Source: Helianthus annuus (taxonomy: Eukaryota; Streptophyta; Magnoliopsida; Asterales; Asteraceae). Taken from it: 64,000 nucleotides of DNA. The position numbers were made by a program, and so were the translations under genes. How positions within the stretch are numbered: the first letter of the stretch is position 1; the number at the start of each line of letters is the position of its first letter. Under the pieces are notes generated by a model that searched no databases, was not told the DNA's origin, and saw only the letters and a list, made by a program, of their open reading frames with translations. This document shows, one piece after another, positions 33,975-46,048 of the stretch. The stretch spans positions 85,929,716 through 85,993,715 of the forward strand of contig NC_035436.2 in NCBI RefSeq assembly GCF_002127325.2. Direction: 5' to 3'.

Positions 33975-36087
33975 GCTAAACAGATGGCAAAACATTTGAA
34001 GATGATGGCAGAAAGCGATAGTGAGGATGAGAAGGCAAAGAAGAAAAAGAAAAAGATAAAGACACCGGTGAGTAGTGACGATGAGACAGTACCGGTAGTG
34101 AGAAGAAAAGTGAAGGAAACTCCAAAGTTCGAGATAAATGAAGAAGCAATTGCGAAAAAGAGTCCAATAACTTGTGAAAACTGTGAAGCTGTAAAGAAAC
34201 AGAACAGTTCATTGATCCACAACATAAACAGATTGAAAGAATCATATGATGTATTGAACAGGGCAATACAACGACACAAGTGAAGAGCAGGCTACAGCAA
34301 TGAAAACACTTCAGGGAGCTTTCATGGTCAAGCAAAATGTTGTAAACAACTATATCGAGAAGTGTGCTGATCTCGAACAGAAACTTGAACTTCAAAGAAT
34401 TGAAACTGAAAGAGTTAACCGTTTATTAAAAAGTTACTCATGTTCATCTTATGTTATTGACAGGATCTATCCGACAGCTGAAAGCTTGAAAGCATTTGAG
34501 GACAATGATGTAACTGCAGAAAAGAAAGTTTCAGAAGAAAATGTTGAAGAAAAGACTCCAGTGAAAAAGACTAAAAAGAAGAAAGACAATGAAAAGACAA
34601 CATCTGGTAAGAAACAAGGTGTCAGTTACAACAAGTGTCCACCCCCTCTGGAAAATGGTTATTTGGCCAGAAATCCAAATGATGAAAGAGTAAAAAAAGC
34701 AACAAATTTGCAGTGGGAGTCGGAGTCGTCAGTCAATTTGCCAGAAAACATTGATGTCGTTTATACATCGTCTGACACTGATCAACAGTCTCAATTAATG
34801 AAGAAAGTCGTGGATCATGTGTTAGATAACGATAAGATAGAGGAGTCAAAGTCGGAGTCTAGTTCAGAGTCAAAGTCTGAGTCAAGCACTCCGGGTCAAA
34901 CAGAAAAACAGGGCAAAATAGTTTATGACAAAGAATTTCTGTTATCAAAATCTAATTTGGATGATGAACCGTTTAAAGTTGCTTACACTTTGAATGATTC
35001 TGACAAATTATATTCTGATGAGGAATTTCCAATAAGAGGTGTCAAAACTGAACTGATAAACAAGGTTTTCAAACTCGCAGAAATTAATATTTCTGAAATA
35101 AAAGATTTACATCTTATTGAAAAACCTAAAAAATACACCTCAAGAGTACAACAAAGATTAAACAAGAAAAAGGGTTACAGTTCTGGTTCAGGTTTTCAAA
35201 AGAAATCTAACCATAACGGTAATTTCAAAAAGAAAGGTCTTGGTTTTACTCCAACAGAAAAACAGAAAAATGAAAAATATATTCGTGATTTTAAATCCAA
35301 AATGACATTTGTTTCAGGTACGTCAGTAGACGAAGAAGAAAAGAAAGATTTCTGGAGGCAGTCAAACAATGAGTTCCTTGCAAAGAAGCAAGATGAAATG
35401 AAGAAGATGGCTGAGCAGAAGAAAGATACAAGAACTTATTTCCAATGCAACACTGTTGGACATATTGCCGGAGATTGTTCTAAGGCAATACAATCAAAAC
35501 AGGGAGTATTTCGTAAACTCAAAGAGCAAGTGGTTGAGTTTGAACCACCAATTGATAGAACCAAATTGTTTAAAAATTCTACATTTGAAATTGGTGAATG
35601 TTCAAACAAGTTTTACAAGAAGAGAGCTAAATATGACAACCAAAAATGGGTTGTTAAGAAAGCTGCTGAAAGCTCTAGCGATGATTCTGATAGGTCAAAA
35701 TCAGAGAAGCTATCTTCTGGCGATGAATCTGACTCCACAAAGTCAGATGAGCCACAGGTTGTTTCGAAAAGTGAAGCTATTTTAAAAGATGAAAAATCAG
35801 TTCCGACTGTGAATGATGAGGATTTTCCATCACTTCGGGCTGAAAATTATAAGAAGAAAATTGGTAAAGTTGAAATTTCTAACCAATTTTATAATGACAA
35901 ACAGGATTTTGATGCTGAGAAGGTCTTTAACCCCAAGGTAAAACATATCTTTGGTAAGATGATTGATCGAAAAGTCAAAGGGGTTAAAGAATTTTATGAG
36001 AAGAAGAGAGGAGGTAAGAAACCGAGTGATGGTGACTTGGTGACACCCAAGGCTGGTCAGGCTTGGGTGGATATTTTCTTCAACTAA
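33975..36087 (+). pseudogene. gag: Copia 2 gag, C-terminal part
   Basis: Picks up the gag frame on the right side of Gypsy B. A single frame change near 34281 (TGA 34281-34283) separates 33975-34283 from an intact 595-codon frame at 34300-36087. It contains Lys-rich segments, a coiled-coil-prone stretch, an Asp/Ser-rich acidic region and a degenerate zinc knuckle (FQCNTVGHIAGDC, first Cys replaced by Phe, about 35440-35480). It ends GQAWVDIFFN, matching the end of Copia 1's gag in position and style. Pol should follow but does not. Confidence 0.85.
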
Positions 36088-37967
36088 AAAACCTGACTTG
36101 CCGGAGTTCCCAGGTTGGTAAGTGTGGAGCATGAATCGGCATCTTTCTTGAGGATTTTACTATGGTAATGTCAATCCTACAAACAGTAAAAAGGTTTGTT
36201 TGTGTTTGTTTACAAATGGTTAGAATATTTGATTGTGCATAATGTGCGCATATGGTAAATCAAGGACATTAATTTGTATTTGCATTTTCCTACAAGTGAT
36301 TGAGAGACAAGATGATGAACCACATCCCCGAACCTAGTATTGATATACTTACAAATGGTAAAAACAACCAAATTTATTTTCCGGAAAAAACCATTTTGAT
36401 TAAAACAAACTTAAGTGTTTTGAAATCTAAATGGGAAAATAGTTTGTTGATAGGGGGAGTTCTGATTGTTTATGCCAAGTGAATGGCGAATTGATGCGAT
36501 TTGATATCGGTTGTCATGTTTCTGTACAGTTTGTTTTCATATTTTTGTTAATGTGTTTGCATTTTAGGGGAAGTAGAAAATTTTCTAGAAAATCCAAAAA
36601 CATTAGAAAAATTTGAAAAAGCCAAAACATGATAAAATCAAAAATGAGTTTTGTTGTGAAAAAGAGGAAATGATAGTACATCAGTGGACTGTCACAACAT
36701 GCTAAAGATATGTAAAGTTAATATGTGATAAACAATCTCACTGATGATATGCCAGTAGGTTTTTGCACATTTAGTAAATTGTGACGAGATATAAACCTAA
36801 AAATTAAACTTGCTTATTCTGTGGGTTAACAAAACTGCTTGGATATATAGGTAACCCCTGAAATCTTGTTTGAAATGTCCCTTATTCTGAGATACTAGGT
36901 CTTTATGCTCAGTGATATCTGGGGTATTATCCTGGGACTTCTGCTGTATGGAAGTACTGACCTAGTCCCCGGATAATGCTTTCCGCAAATGCTTGAAACA
37001 TAGCATCGCCCTCAGCAAGCTGATGAAACAATAAAATTGATAGTCGCTGCTGTTGAAATCAAAAGATCCTCTAAAGGGGAAACACCGAAAAGTCGAAGCC
37101 GTCATCTCTTTGCGTATACGGAAGTATCGACCTGAGCTCTCACGGCCCTCGCACCTAACCCCTGAACAGATATCATTTGTGGTATACTCACCTGTAAGAC
37201 TGAATATTGGGATCTGGATACGAGAGTATATTCAAGTAGTGGGACACACGGATAAGTTCAAGAGCTTAAAACATTAACATCGTATCTCGGAACAATTGAA
37301 CTTTGTGTGAAAATTTAAGTGGACCAGTATACTAACAATCTAGGTGAATTGTTTAGAACTTAAAATGAAATGAAGCTTAACGGTGTTAGTGATATGTCTC
37401 AAAAACTGATATGACCCTCTTACGCAAACTCACAAAAATATTGTCTGTAAATATTTCTTTACTGTATTTCATTTTGGTTATTTCACAAAACTCCAAAAAG
37501 ATTTTCGGTGTGTTTTAGCATAAATTTTGAAAAATTCAAAAAGATTTTCGACGATTGATATTGAAAAGCTGATTTTCAAAATTCCAAATGCTAAACATGA
37601 TGAACAGATGGTTTGGGAGAGTGTGTTGTTTTGATAAGAAAAACGATATAGTTGCAAGTGGTTCATCAGAAACAAATTGATATACTTGTTTGTGATAGTT
37701 ACGAATGATGTCTATATGCTTAAATGTTTATCATAAAACTTATGTTTGTGGTAGAGTTCTATGCAGGATGAGTCAACATTTGAGGGGGAGTGCATGTTGA
37801 TGATGATGAATTTAAAGATGTCAACATCCGTGGAAAGAAGATTGAGGATGTTTACAGCGTCAAATTTTTCAAAGAGAAGCTCAAAGACTGATCAAGACTG
37901 AAGATGCAAAGTCATGACATTGTCAAAGACTCGACATGTGCGACTCATCAACATCTGAGGGGGAGTC
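36088..37967 (+). other. Copia 2 3' noncoding region (pol absent)
   Basis: About 1.9 kb with no gene. No copia protease, integrase, RT or RNase H motif is seen in any frame. Blocks near 36560-36800, 36945-36965 (CTGCTGTATGGAAGTACTGACC) and 37420-37500 are colinear with the noncoding tract of Copia 1. Polypurine-like GAGGGGGAGT occurs near 37781 and again at the LTR junction. Confidence 0.8.
37956..37967 (+). promoter_or_regulatory. Copia 2 polypurine tract
   Basis: CTGAGGGGGAGTC immediately before the 3' LTR. Confidence 0.88.
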
Positions 37968-38432
37968 TGTTGGTGCATGCATCTGTCGACTTCGTCTTGT
38001 ATCGAGTCTAGAGTAGAATAGGTTAGTTCAGGGCACATTGTACATGATATAGTGTAGTAGTGGTGATTTCCCAAGAAAGTTGATTTCACATATATGGACA
38101 TGTCACTATGTGGGAAATCATGTCACTATGTGGGAAATCATGTCACTATGTGGGAAATCACATTGTGTGATTTCGCTTTTGTGGACATGTGTCACTATGA
38201 GCGAAATCTACACACTATAAATACCCCATGAACGAAATCATTTGTAACTTTTCTTGATCTCCATACCGAGGTGCTGCCGGTGTGAGATTTGTCTGTAATC
38301 TGTCAGATATCAATACAAAAAGGTGTTAAAAGTGATTTGCTAGCTGTTTCTAAATCAGATACTTGTTTTCCGCACCTGTATCTGATCAAAACTCCTCTGA
38401 ACGACTCGTTCGGGTCGGAACACGATCCTATA
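37968..38432 (+). repeat. Copia 2 3' LTR
   Basis: 465 bp, same length as the 5' LTR. The terminal CA has become TA. It is followed by GCATT and then the gag of Gypsy A. Confidence 0.95.
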
Positions 38433-39738
38433 GCATTGTTTCCCTTTGGGCAGTCTTTCATGAAATGATCATTGCTTCCACAACTGAAGCATCCCTGGTT
38501 CCGCCCAGCTCTATTACCATTCCGGTTACCATTGTCATTCCCACCATTGTTTCCATTACCATTACTATTGCGGCCTCCGATACCTTTTCCCCAGCAATCT
38601 TTGGTATGGTGGCCTGGCTTCCCGCAGTTCTCGCATTTTCCAACGCGACAATTTCCCACGTGGTGAAAGTCGCAGCGGTTGCATTTGGGCAGAGTGCCCT
38701 GATACTTCTTAGCCCCTGTATTGCTTGCAATCGTGAGGGTTTTTACCCCCATAGGTGGGTTAGTGTCACACTTCTTGTTGTTCGACCCTTGTTGTTGCTG
38801 CGGGTTGCTTGGTTCAGATTTGAATGCTTCCTCTTCTTGTCACCAGACGACTCAGCATGCGTCTCGGTCTTTTCAGTTGGGTTTAACAATAACTTCTTCA
38901 TACGAACACAATCTTCAGTAAGGCTGACAGCCAGAGTTACAGCCTCGGTGATTGTTTGAGGTTTGGCCGAAGTTACCATGCCACGTAATTCTGAGGCCAG
39001 TCCCCAAATGTAGCGTTCAACGCGCTTGAATTCGGGAGTCACCATATAGGGGATCACCCTAGACAGATCATGGAACCTTCGTGTATACCAAGTGAGGTCA
39101 GCACCTTCCATAGTCAAGTGCCAGAACTCAGTCTCCAACCTTTAGATTTCAGCTCGTGAGCAATGCTTTTCCCTCATACGTTCCTTTAGCTCATCCCAAG
39201 TTAGGCCATAAGCGACATCATCACCCAGAGTTTGAACTTGCAAGTTCCACCACGTCAGAGCTTCATCGACAAACAACCTAGTAGCAAAAGTGACTTGTTG
39301 ATCCGCGGTACACTTGCTCATGCGGATAGTGGCTTCAATCTTTTCCGTCCAACGTACAAATGCCACTGCACCTCCAGTGCCATCGTAGTTCAGTGGTTTG
39401 CAATCAAGGAACTGCTTGAAGGTGCAGCCTGTAATTGATCCAACCAACTCACATGTGAGCAATCGAAGAAATAATGAAACAAAGACCGTTCATAAATTTC
39501 TCCATGCTTAGCAAATTGTCTTAAGGTTACCTTGAGCTGCGTTTCCTCCAGACGAATCTCCATGTCCGTTACGTCTAGCATTGCTTGGTCCTCCGCTGTC
39601 TTCAGTGCGGTTCGCCTCGTACTGGGCGATAACTGCGGAGATTCTTTCTTCCAGTAGTGCATTAAGCTCTTCAGCAGTCTTTGGCAGTGGGGGAGGAGGA
39701 GGTTGATCACGAGCGTTCACAGCTCTTCTGGGTGCCAT
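38433..39738 (-). pseudogene. gag: Gypsy A gag (broken)
   Basis: Minus-strand gag starting MAPRRAVNARDQ at 39738. The retrotransposon gag core lies at about 39460-39140 (with LTWWNLQVQTLG) and 39138-38760 (RYIWGLASELRGMV). A zinc-knuckle array follows: CNRCDFHHVGNC, CENCGKPGHHTKDC and CFSCGSNDHFMKDC at about 38690-38445. Stops at 39508-39510 and 39142-39144 and a frame change near 38750 break it. It ends exactly at the Copia 2 target duplication; protease continues at 19052. Confidence 0.9.
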
Positions 39739-40334
39739 GTTCTGACAGAACATAACACAATAGGGTTAGACATTTGTCTGATATTATCTCACGAGACAGT
39801 AGTAGTATATATATAGGAGCATATACCACATAAGTGACATCAAACAATTATTACTCTAGCAGAGCATTTAGTAGGCTGGGGAAGGGGGGTTTCATGTTTG
39901 ACATTTTCTTGCACTGAGGGAAGCTATACATGACAAGACTTGTTGTGGTTTCTGTGCACCGAATTCCATAATTATGTATGCATCCATAATTATGTAACTC
40001 CTTGCACAGTCCGCACAGTTCGTTTCATCCTCGTATCTCTTCCTTCAGGTAGGTCACTGTTTTCAGGCAAAGTCACATATACTTGTGACATTCTACTTCT
40101 AGTATGTGTATATATCAATTATCACACATAATTGCAAGTAATTCTTAATCACAGACAAGTGCTACTCTTGTGCACCCTAAGTCTCGTAGTGTCTCTTCTT
40201 GACTCTTTGTAAACAGCTTCAGGTAGTGGATGTCGCGGGACGTTTTATGCAATGAAAACTTTTTGAAAATTGTTTTCGTGAAAGGATCCTATAGATTGTA
40301 GTCTAGACTCAAGAATGAATCCTGGTTCACTACA

Positions 40335-40355
40335 ATCGCAGCTCTGATACCAATC
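40335..40355 (-). promoter_or_regulatory. Gypsy A primer binding site
   Basis: On the minus strand GATTGGTATCAGAGCTGCG follows the 5' LTR. TTGGTATCAGAGC matches initiator methionine tRNA. The ~600 bp between here and the gag start (39739-40334) is untranslated leader with no recognisable feature. Confidence 0.9.
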
Positions 40356-43300
40356 TGTCACACCCCTTTCTGCGGCGGAAGCACGAGGTGTGATCATGAA
40401 AGGTTCTCATTGCATACGAAAGGTAAACATACTACATGCTCGTAAAAATAACTTCAAATACCAAACATTTCATAATTTGAAAACATAATTTTAGCGTTTA
40501 CATCACGAGATAGCATAAAACATTGTCTTAAAAGTTTACAGCTTTATTTAAAGATAAACATAGACGACATCCACAAGCATGAGTAAGACCACGCGCACAT
40601 CCACCTTTAGTTACCTGAAATACATGTGAGTTTTGGAAAAACGTCAACATAATGTTGGTGTGAATTCATGCAGTGATTATTTTGAATGTTTAAATACTTG
40701 AATGAAAACATAGAATGAAACTTGTAGAATGTATGAATGTTTGAATGTAACTTGTCAAAACGTATCTGTAACTGAGTACTATGACTGTTTGAATGTGTGA
40801 GATTGCTAGTGGTTTGCAAGGCCACTAACATGTGTCACGACATAGGAAGCCACCAAACCTAGGCATTTTTGTCGACTTCGACTGAGACACGGAAGCACTC
40901 ATTGGTAGAAGTAGGCCAAGAGTGGGGTTGCCTGAATCCCATTAGATCTAACCTTTTGTTCCGCGGTCTGAATGTATACGTTGATTAATGGTGCTTATGG
41001 TACCCTATTCGAGACATCATCTAGAATGTTTCACTTGAATGTTTTTGTACCCATCATATTATTTGTAAACATTGTAACATTTGTAACATGTATTTCACCC
41101 CTGAAGTTATAAAACCAAAAACAGTTAAAGGAAAAGGGGGAGCATGAACTCACAACTTTGCGTTTCTTGCGTCGTAAACTTCACCGGTTTTGCTTATAAT
41201 GCGTCGCGACCTAAACGTGTTTTATTGTCGTTAGTCATTAGACTTGTATCGCACAAGCACAAGTCACTATCTTTTGTGTATTTGTTTTTTATGTTAAAAA
41301 CAATTTTTATTTTTAACTAAGTGTCTTACTTATATTATATTCTCAAAAATAAATATAAGTTTCTTGTATTTTGCACCCGAATTATGTATCTTGTATGTTG
41401 TATGTGTATTTTTGTGTTTTTGCTTCTCAATAGTATTTAGTGTATTTTCAAGCCCTAATACACTATCACGTATAATATATACTACATACACTAAGCATAA
41501 AATTTGGTGATCAATAAATATATATATTTTTCTCTAGAATATACATACTTAATATCAATTTTAACCTTGAAGAAATTATCATTTCTTAACACAAAAATTA
41601 GGGAAACCTTGGTAAATGCCTTGATATACATTTTTAGGGATTAAGTTTCTTAGAAACTTATATTTTTCTAAGTGTCAAAATTTATAAAAATTTTGATAGA
41701 GTTTCCCCTAAAAATGGAGGTTTCCCATGTTTTCAAATCATGTGTTTATTTTCTTTTAAATTCACTATTCATCAATTTCAACAACAATCATCAACATCAT
41801 ACATTAATTTCCCTATTTCATGAACTTGAAAATTTATAAAAATGTGTAGTAACTTACTAGTGTATTTAGTAAGTCTTGTTACCCTTTAAAATGTGGTTGC
41901 TTCTTTAAAAACTCCATTTTTAAAGAATATGATTCTTTACAACTTATGTTCATGTTTTCTAAAAATACTCCTTCATGTATTTTTCTTGTTACACATGTGT
42001 TTCTTTACTTTATTAACCACTAAAAATGATGTTTATTTATGTAAGAACCAAAGTTTAGTGAAACTTGTATTTTTAACTTGGTTTCTTAGTAAATCATACT
42101 TGAAATATTTAGATCAATATGATTCACAACATACTTTGATCATTATTTTTCAAGAAACATTATATTCTTTCAAGTTCATGACTTTAGCGAGGATGATCCA
42201 TAACCATTAACATGTTCATCCTCTCATCTTGCTAGATTATGTTTTTAATCACGATCTAGCAAGATTACATGATGATCAACATCATTTCTACCAACAAACA
42301 ATAATCAACAAGCATAACAACTCATGTACACCAAGTTTTCTTCATATTTAAAGCTTATGTTCAAGTTCTTTTCTTGTGATTCTTAGTGTTCTTCATGTTT
42401 AACATTATGATTCCTCTTTTAACCACTTAAAATGGAAGTAATATAGGAAGATCAAAGTTCTTACCACTAGCACAAGGCTAGGGATGATCAAGTGAAGAAA
42501 ACAAGTGGTTAATAGCAAATGAACAAGGTCCTTGAACTTCCGTAAGCTCCTAGCTTCCTTATGCACCTTCTAACACTCTTGTATGAGCTTGGAATGTATG
42601 AGACTTGATCAAAAAATGGTGATGATGGTAGTGCTTGGTTCAGCCGAAAGCAAGAAGAAGAGAAGGAGAGGAAAGTGTGTGTGTAGTGTGTGAAGTTGTG
42701 AAGGTTATGAACTCATGGTGTTTACTTATAACCATTTCAACTCTTTAACTCTTGGTTATTATGTTCCATGGACTAGTGATAAGATCTAATAAAATAATCA
42801 AATGAAATCTCCATGTGGGGGCCATGTTGGGCCGTGAGATAGGTGGGGGGGGTATGTAGGCTAGGTTCTAACTAGTTAGTTACATACAAGTTTAAATCCA
42901 AGTGTTAGTTGCATACTTTAGTTAGTAGATATTTTGTATGGGGAGTTATGATGTTCGGGGATCATAACTAGCTTGGTGATGTTAAAACAATGCTTCTAAT
43001 ATTATTTTGATGTTCCGGGTAGTGTCCGGTTGTTCGGTTAGAGATCGGTTCGTTAAAGTGCTAAATTGCACCTTTTAGTGTCTTTTATGTATCCTTTTGT
43101 AACCCTTTCAATTCCCAACACTTGGGGAAGTATTCTGGATAATAAAACGTAAATTATGCATGATATTTTGAGGTTAAAAAGCTGATTTGAGCTGAATTTA
43201 ATAAAATTCTGCACTTAAAGTGCGTTTCGGGTGTTTTTTAGTGCGTATTTTAGCTTTCGGAAGGTCTATATGTTAACCCTTGTATGTACTCTAGGGTTTT

Positions 43301-43579
43301 AATGTATTCTCGTTGTTGGACCTACATCTAGGCTCCAGTTCTAATGTCTAACTGCTTTCTGCAACTTTGTTGACACAATGTGTCTTACCGGTGAGTTTAC
43401 TAGTATTTCTGACGCAACGCAGTTCATTATTGCATAATGTAATTCTTGTAGTACAAAACGTGCATGAATTCACTTGTATTGTATGTAATCAGATAATGTT
43501 GACATTAAAGCACATAACTGTAATCATCAAGTAATAATTAAAGTGTACGGAAATTACCGGTTTGGTGCCAGTTGTCACA
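40356..43579 (-). repeat. Gypsy A 5' LTR
   Basis: About 3.2 kb from TGTCACACCCC at 40356 to GTTGTCACA at 43579 (plus-strand view), ends typical of this family. AT-rich, no credible gene. The distal boundary rests on the terminal motif alone because the partner LTR is not in the window. Confidence 0.75.
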
Positions 43580-44014
43580 TAACCAGTGGGGTATTTGAAG
43601 TTTCTATCAATTGCCGGTTGAGTTTTTGTACATTCTTAGATCGAGCAGGCGGAATGCGAGATCATGATGCTTACAGGTCATATAAAAAACTGAGCTCGGA
43701 TATGCTTAACGTTGAAATAGAGGATGCTGCATTGATTAGTTTCAAGTTGGTGATTGTTCGTGAAGGTTGCAGTTTAACAAATCAGAGGAGAGTCGTAAAC
43801 TATGCAAAGACCTGAAGATTCATTCTAGGGGGAATTCGTGCTTTACTTTGGCAAAAGCAAACCTGAATTATCAATCGAGGGGGAATTTGGATAGTCAAAT
43901 TTCAAGATACTTGATTGAAGTTGCAGAAAACTTGAAGATTACAGAATATTCAAACACGGCTCAAGGTTCTCAAAGTTTTAAAGACGATTTGACAGTGACA
44001 TCCGAGGGGGAATC
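43580..44014 (+). mobile_element. Copia 3 remnant, 3' internal end
   Basis: About 435 bp with three purine tracts of the form TAGGGGGAATT/GAGGGGGAAT (near 43828, 43880 and 44002), the last one directly before an LTR start. This resembles the multiple polypurine-like tracts of Copia 1 and 2. No domain remains. Confidence 0.6.
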
Positions 44015-44450
44015 TGTTAGTGCATATTTCGTACGTCTGCTACTGTGCGAATAGTTAGATAGAGCGTGTGTTGAATATTGTATAGAATAGGAGAAAGTTG
44101 GACAGGTTTTGTCAAATGTCAAGGTCCATCCATACGGATGACCATCTGTACGGATGGCCATCCGGTCGGATGGCTATCCGATTAGATGGACACATATGTT
44201 GATGTCTATAAATAGGGAGATAGGGCTCCCATTTGGACAGGCTTTTGGTTCCCAGAGGGGACATGCACTGTAATCGTTGAATAATCAATAGAGACCAGAT
44301 TATAAGTGACTGCTCGGTGTCGTGTCTATCTTCCACTCCTTTCTTAGTCGTAATAAACGCACCGAACACGTCATTTTGGGACCAAAGCTTCGTCGAACTC
44401 ACCAGATCTGGAATCAGCACCCGTCGGGCTTGGGCTTTTTTTTGCCATCC
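44015..44450 (+). repeat. Copia 3 3' LTR (right end uncertain)
   Basis: Begins TGTTAGTGCATATTTCG after a polypurine tract. It carries a cassette of (T/C)ACGGATGG(C/A)CATC repeats at about 44127-44190 and a TATA box (TATAAATAG) at 44217-44225. The right boundary near 44450 is not defined by a terminal CA or a duplication. Confidence 0.6.
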
Positions 44451-44707
44451 CTACCGCTGTGTTGGTATATTTTTGGTCATATCATGATTTTTTTTTGTTT
44501 TTTCTCTATTGGTTGCTATAACAAGTGTCAGTACCGAAGTTAAACGAACTAATACCCACCCATGGCGCAACGCGAGGATTTTCGGGGCAACACGCAGATT
44601 TTATAGCACTAATTAGTATAAATTTTTAAAAACCTCAATTTCATCTCTAACCCACAAATAATATTCTTATCCTCTTTAACTTCTACCCCATCACATACCT
44701 ATTCCAC

Positions 44708-44779
<72 letters not shown>
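44451..44779. other. AT-rich spacer with (AT)n
   Basis: No gene seen. 44711-44779 is an uninterrupted AT dinucleotide microsatellite that abuts the first TIR element. Confidence 0.8.
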
Positions 44780-44781
<2 letters not shown>

Positions 44782-46002
44782 ACAAAGATCCGTTAGGAAC
44801 CACCCTTTATTGCGATAACCGCGAGAACCAGTGTGAACACAAACAGTAATACCTAAAAAAATCTAAAAAGCACCCAATTTTTTTTTTATTTTTTTTACTA
44901 TTTTTTTTTTGTAAAATTCGCTATATTTCCTTTACAATAAAAAAATAAAAAAAATTCAAAAAAAAAAAAATTCCGAGTCACAGTTATCCATGCACATGTG
45001 CATTTATATCATTTCTTTGACAAATTCCGTAATTCATTACAAATATTAGACAATTGCACTTTCATTTACACTACCACGTGTAATACACTACTTTTTACGT
45101 TAACAATATTAGAAATGCACATGTGCATCTATATGTATCAACATGAAATAAGGTGTTTTGGTACAGTAATTTCTCTTTCATCTATCATTCTATCCACAAT
45201 ACACAAACATGCACATGTGCATTTTTGTCATTTCTTTGAGAAATTCCGTAATTTATTACAACTATTAGACAATTGCACTTTCATTTACACTACCATGTGT
45301 AATACAATACTTTTTACATTACCAATATTAGAAATGCACATGTGCATCTATATGTATCAACATGAAATAAGGTGTTTTGGTACACTACTTTGAATACACT
45401 TTCCCTTTCATCTATCATACCATCCATAATACACTACCATTACCTCCTACCATCCATAATACAATACCATTACCTCCTACCATCCATAATACAATACCAT
45501 TACCAATATTTTCACTTTATTACATGTACGTAAACACCATTTATACCATCCAATCAACATATTACATCGTAAATTAACAACTATAACCAAACCATTAACC
45601 ACTAGATATAACTAACCAAAAAACATGTATATGGGCCTACTTCTCCATTCAAAATCACAAACTTTTTGTACCAAAACACGTTATATCATGGTTATACCTA
45701 ATGATGCATATGTGCATTTTGAATATTGGTAATGTAAAAAGTAGTGTATTATGAATGGTATTGTAAATTAAAGTGCAATTGTCTATTCCTGATAACGTAT
45801 TACTGAATTTGTCGAAGTAATGATACATATGCACATGTGCATGGATAACTGTTACTCGAAAAAAAAAATTTATGGTAACGAAATATAGCCATTTTTTGAA
45901 GAAAAATATTAAAAAAAAATTAGAGTGCTTTTTTGATTCTCTTTAGATTTTATTTTGTGTTCACATTGGTTCTCGCAATAAGAGTGGTTCTCGCATGATC
46001 CT

Positions 46003-46007
<5 letters not shown>
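44780..46007. mobile_element. TIR element 1 (non-autonomous, ~1.2 kb)
   Basis: Ends form inverted repeats of about 50-60 bp: the left side holds CACCCTTTATTGCG and GAACCAGTGTGAACACA, and the right side, inverted, holds GCGAGAACCACTCTTATTGC and GAACCAATGTGAACACA. It is flanked by (AT)n, consistent with TA insertion. Inside are several copies of the perfect palindrome ATGCACATGTGCAT (44990, 45115, 45209, 45334, 45829). A short CATCCATAATACA(A/C)TACCATTACCTCCTAC unit repeats near 45420-45500. No transposase. Superfamily not established. Confidence 0.7.

Positions 46008-46043
<36 letters not shown>
46008..46043. repeat. (AT)n microsatellite between the two TIR elements
   Basis: AT dinucleotide run separating TIR element 1 from TIR element 2. 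Confidence 0.85.

Positions 46044-46048
<5 letters not shown>

Larger units (their letters stand above)
19058..38432 (+). mobile_element. Copia 2: gag-only (non-autonomous) copia element
   Basis: Bounded by 465-bp LTRs (19058-19522, 37968-38432) with target duplication GCATT. Without the 12.3-kb Gypsy B insertion and its duplicated ACTAT the element is about 7.1 kb. It has a primer site, repeat-filled leader, a long two-part gag and a 3' noncoding region with polypurine tracts. No protease, integrase, RT or RNase H sequence is visible between the end of gag (36087) and the 3' LTR. I count 10 LTR differences in 465 bp (about 2.2%). Confidence 0.92.
17016..43579 (-). mobile_element. Gypsy A: outer minus-strand Ty3/gypsy element, left end missing
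   Basis: Read on the minus strand: 5' LTR 43579-40356, primer site, gag (39738-38433), then after the Copia 2 insertion protease and RT/RNase H (19052-17016). Integrase, the rest of pol and the 3' LTR are absent because LTR C interrupts at 17015/17016. Copia 2 with its target duplication occupies 19058-38432. RT and gag type resemble Gypsy B and indicate a Tekay/Del-like chromovirus. Confidence 0.85.

Noticed and set aside
38363..38959. 198-codon plus-strand frame
   Set aside because: It is the antisense of Gypsy A's gag zinc-knuckle region; the minus strand carries the recognisable motifs.
45377..45577. Frames with repeated IHNTIPLP in the TIR element (also 46458-46685 minus)
   Set aside because: They are produced by a short DNA tandem repeat in a non-autonomous element and lack start context or domain.
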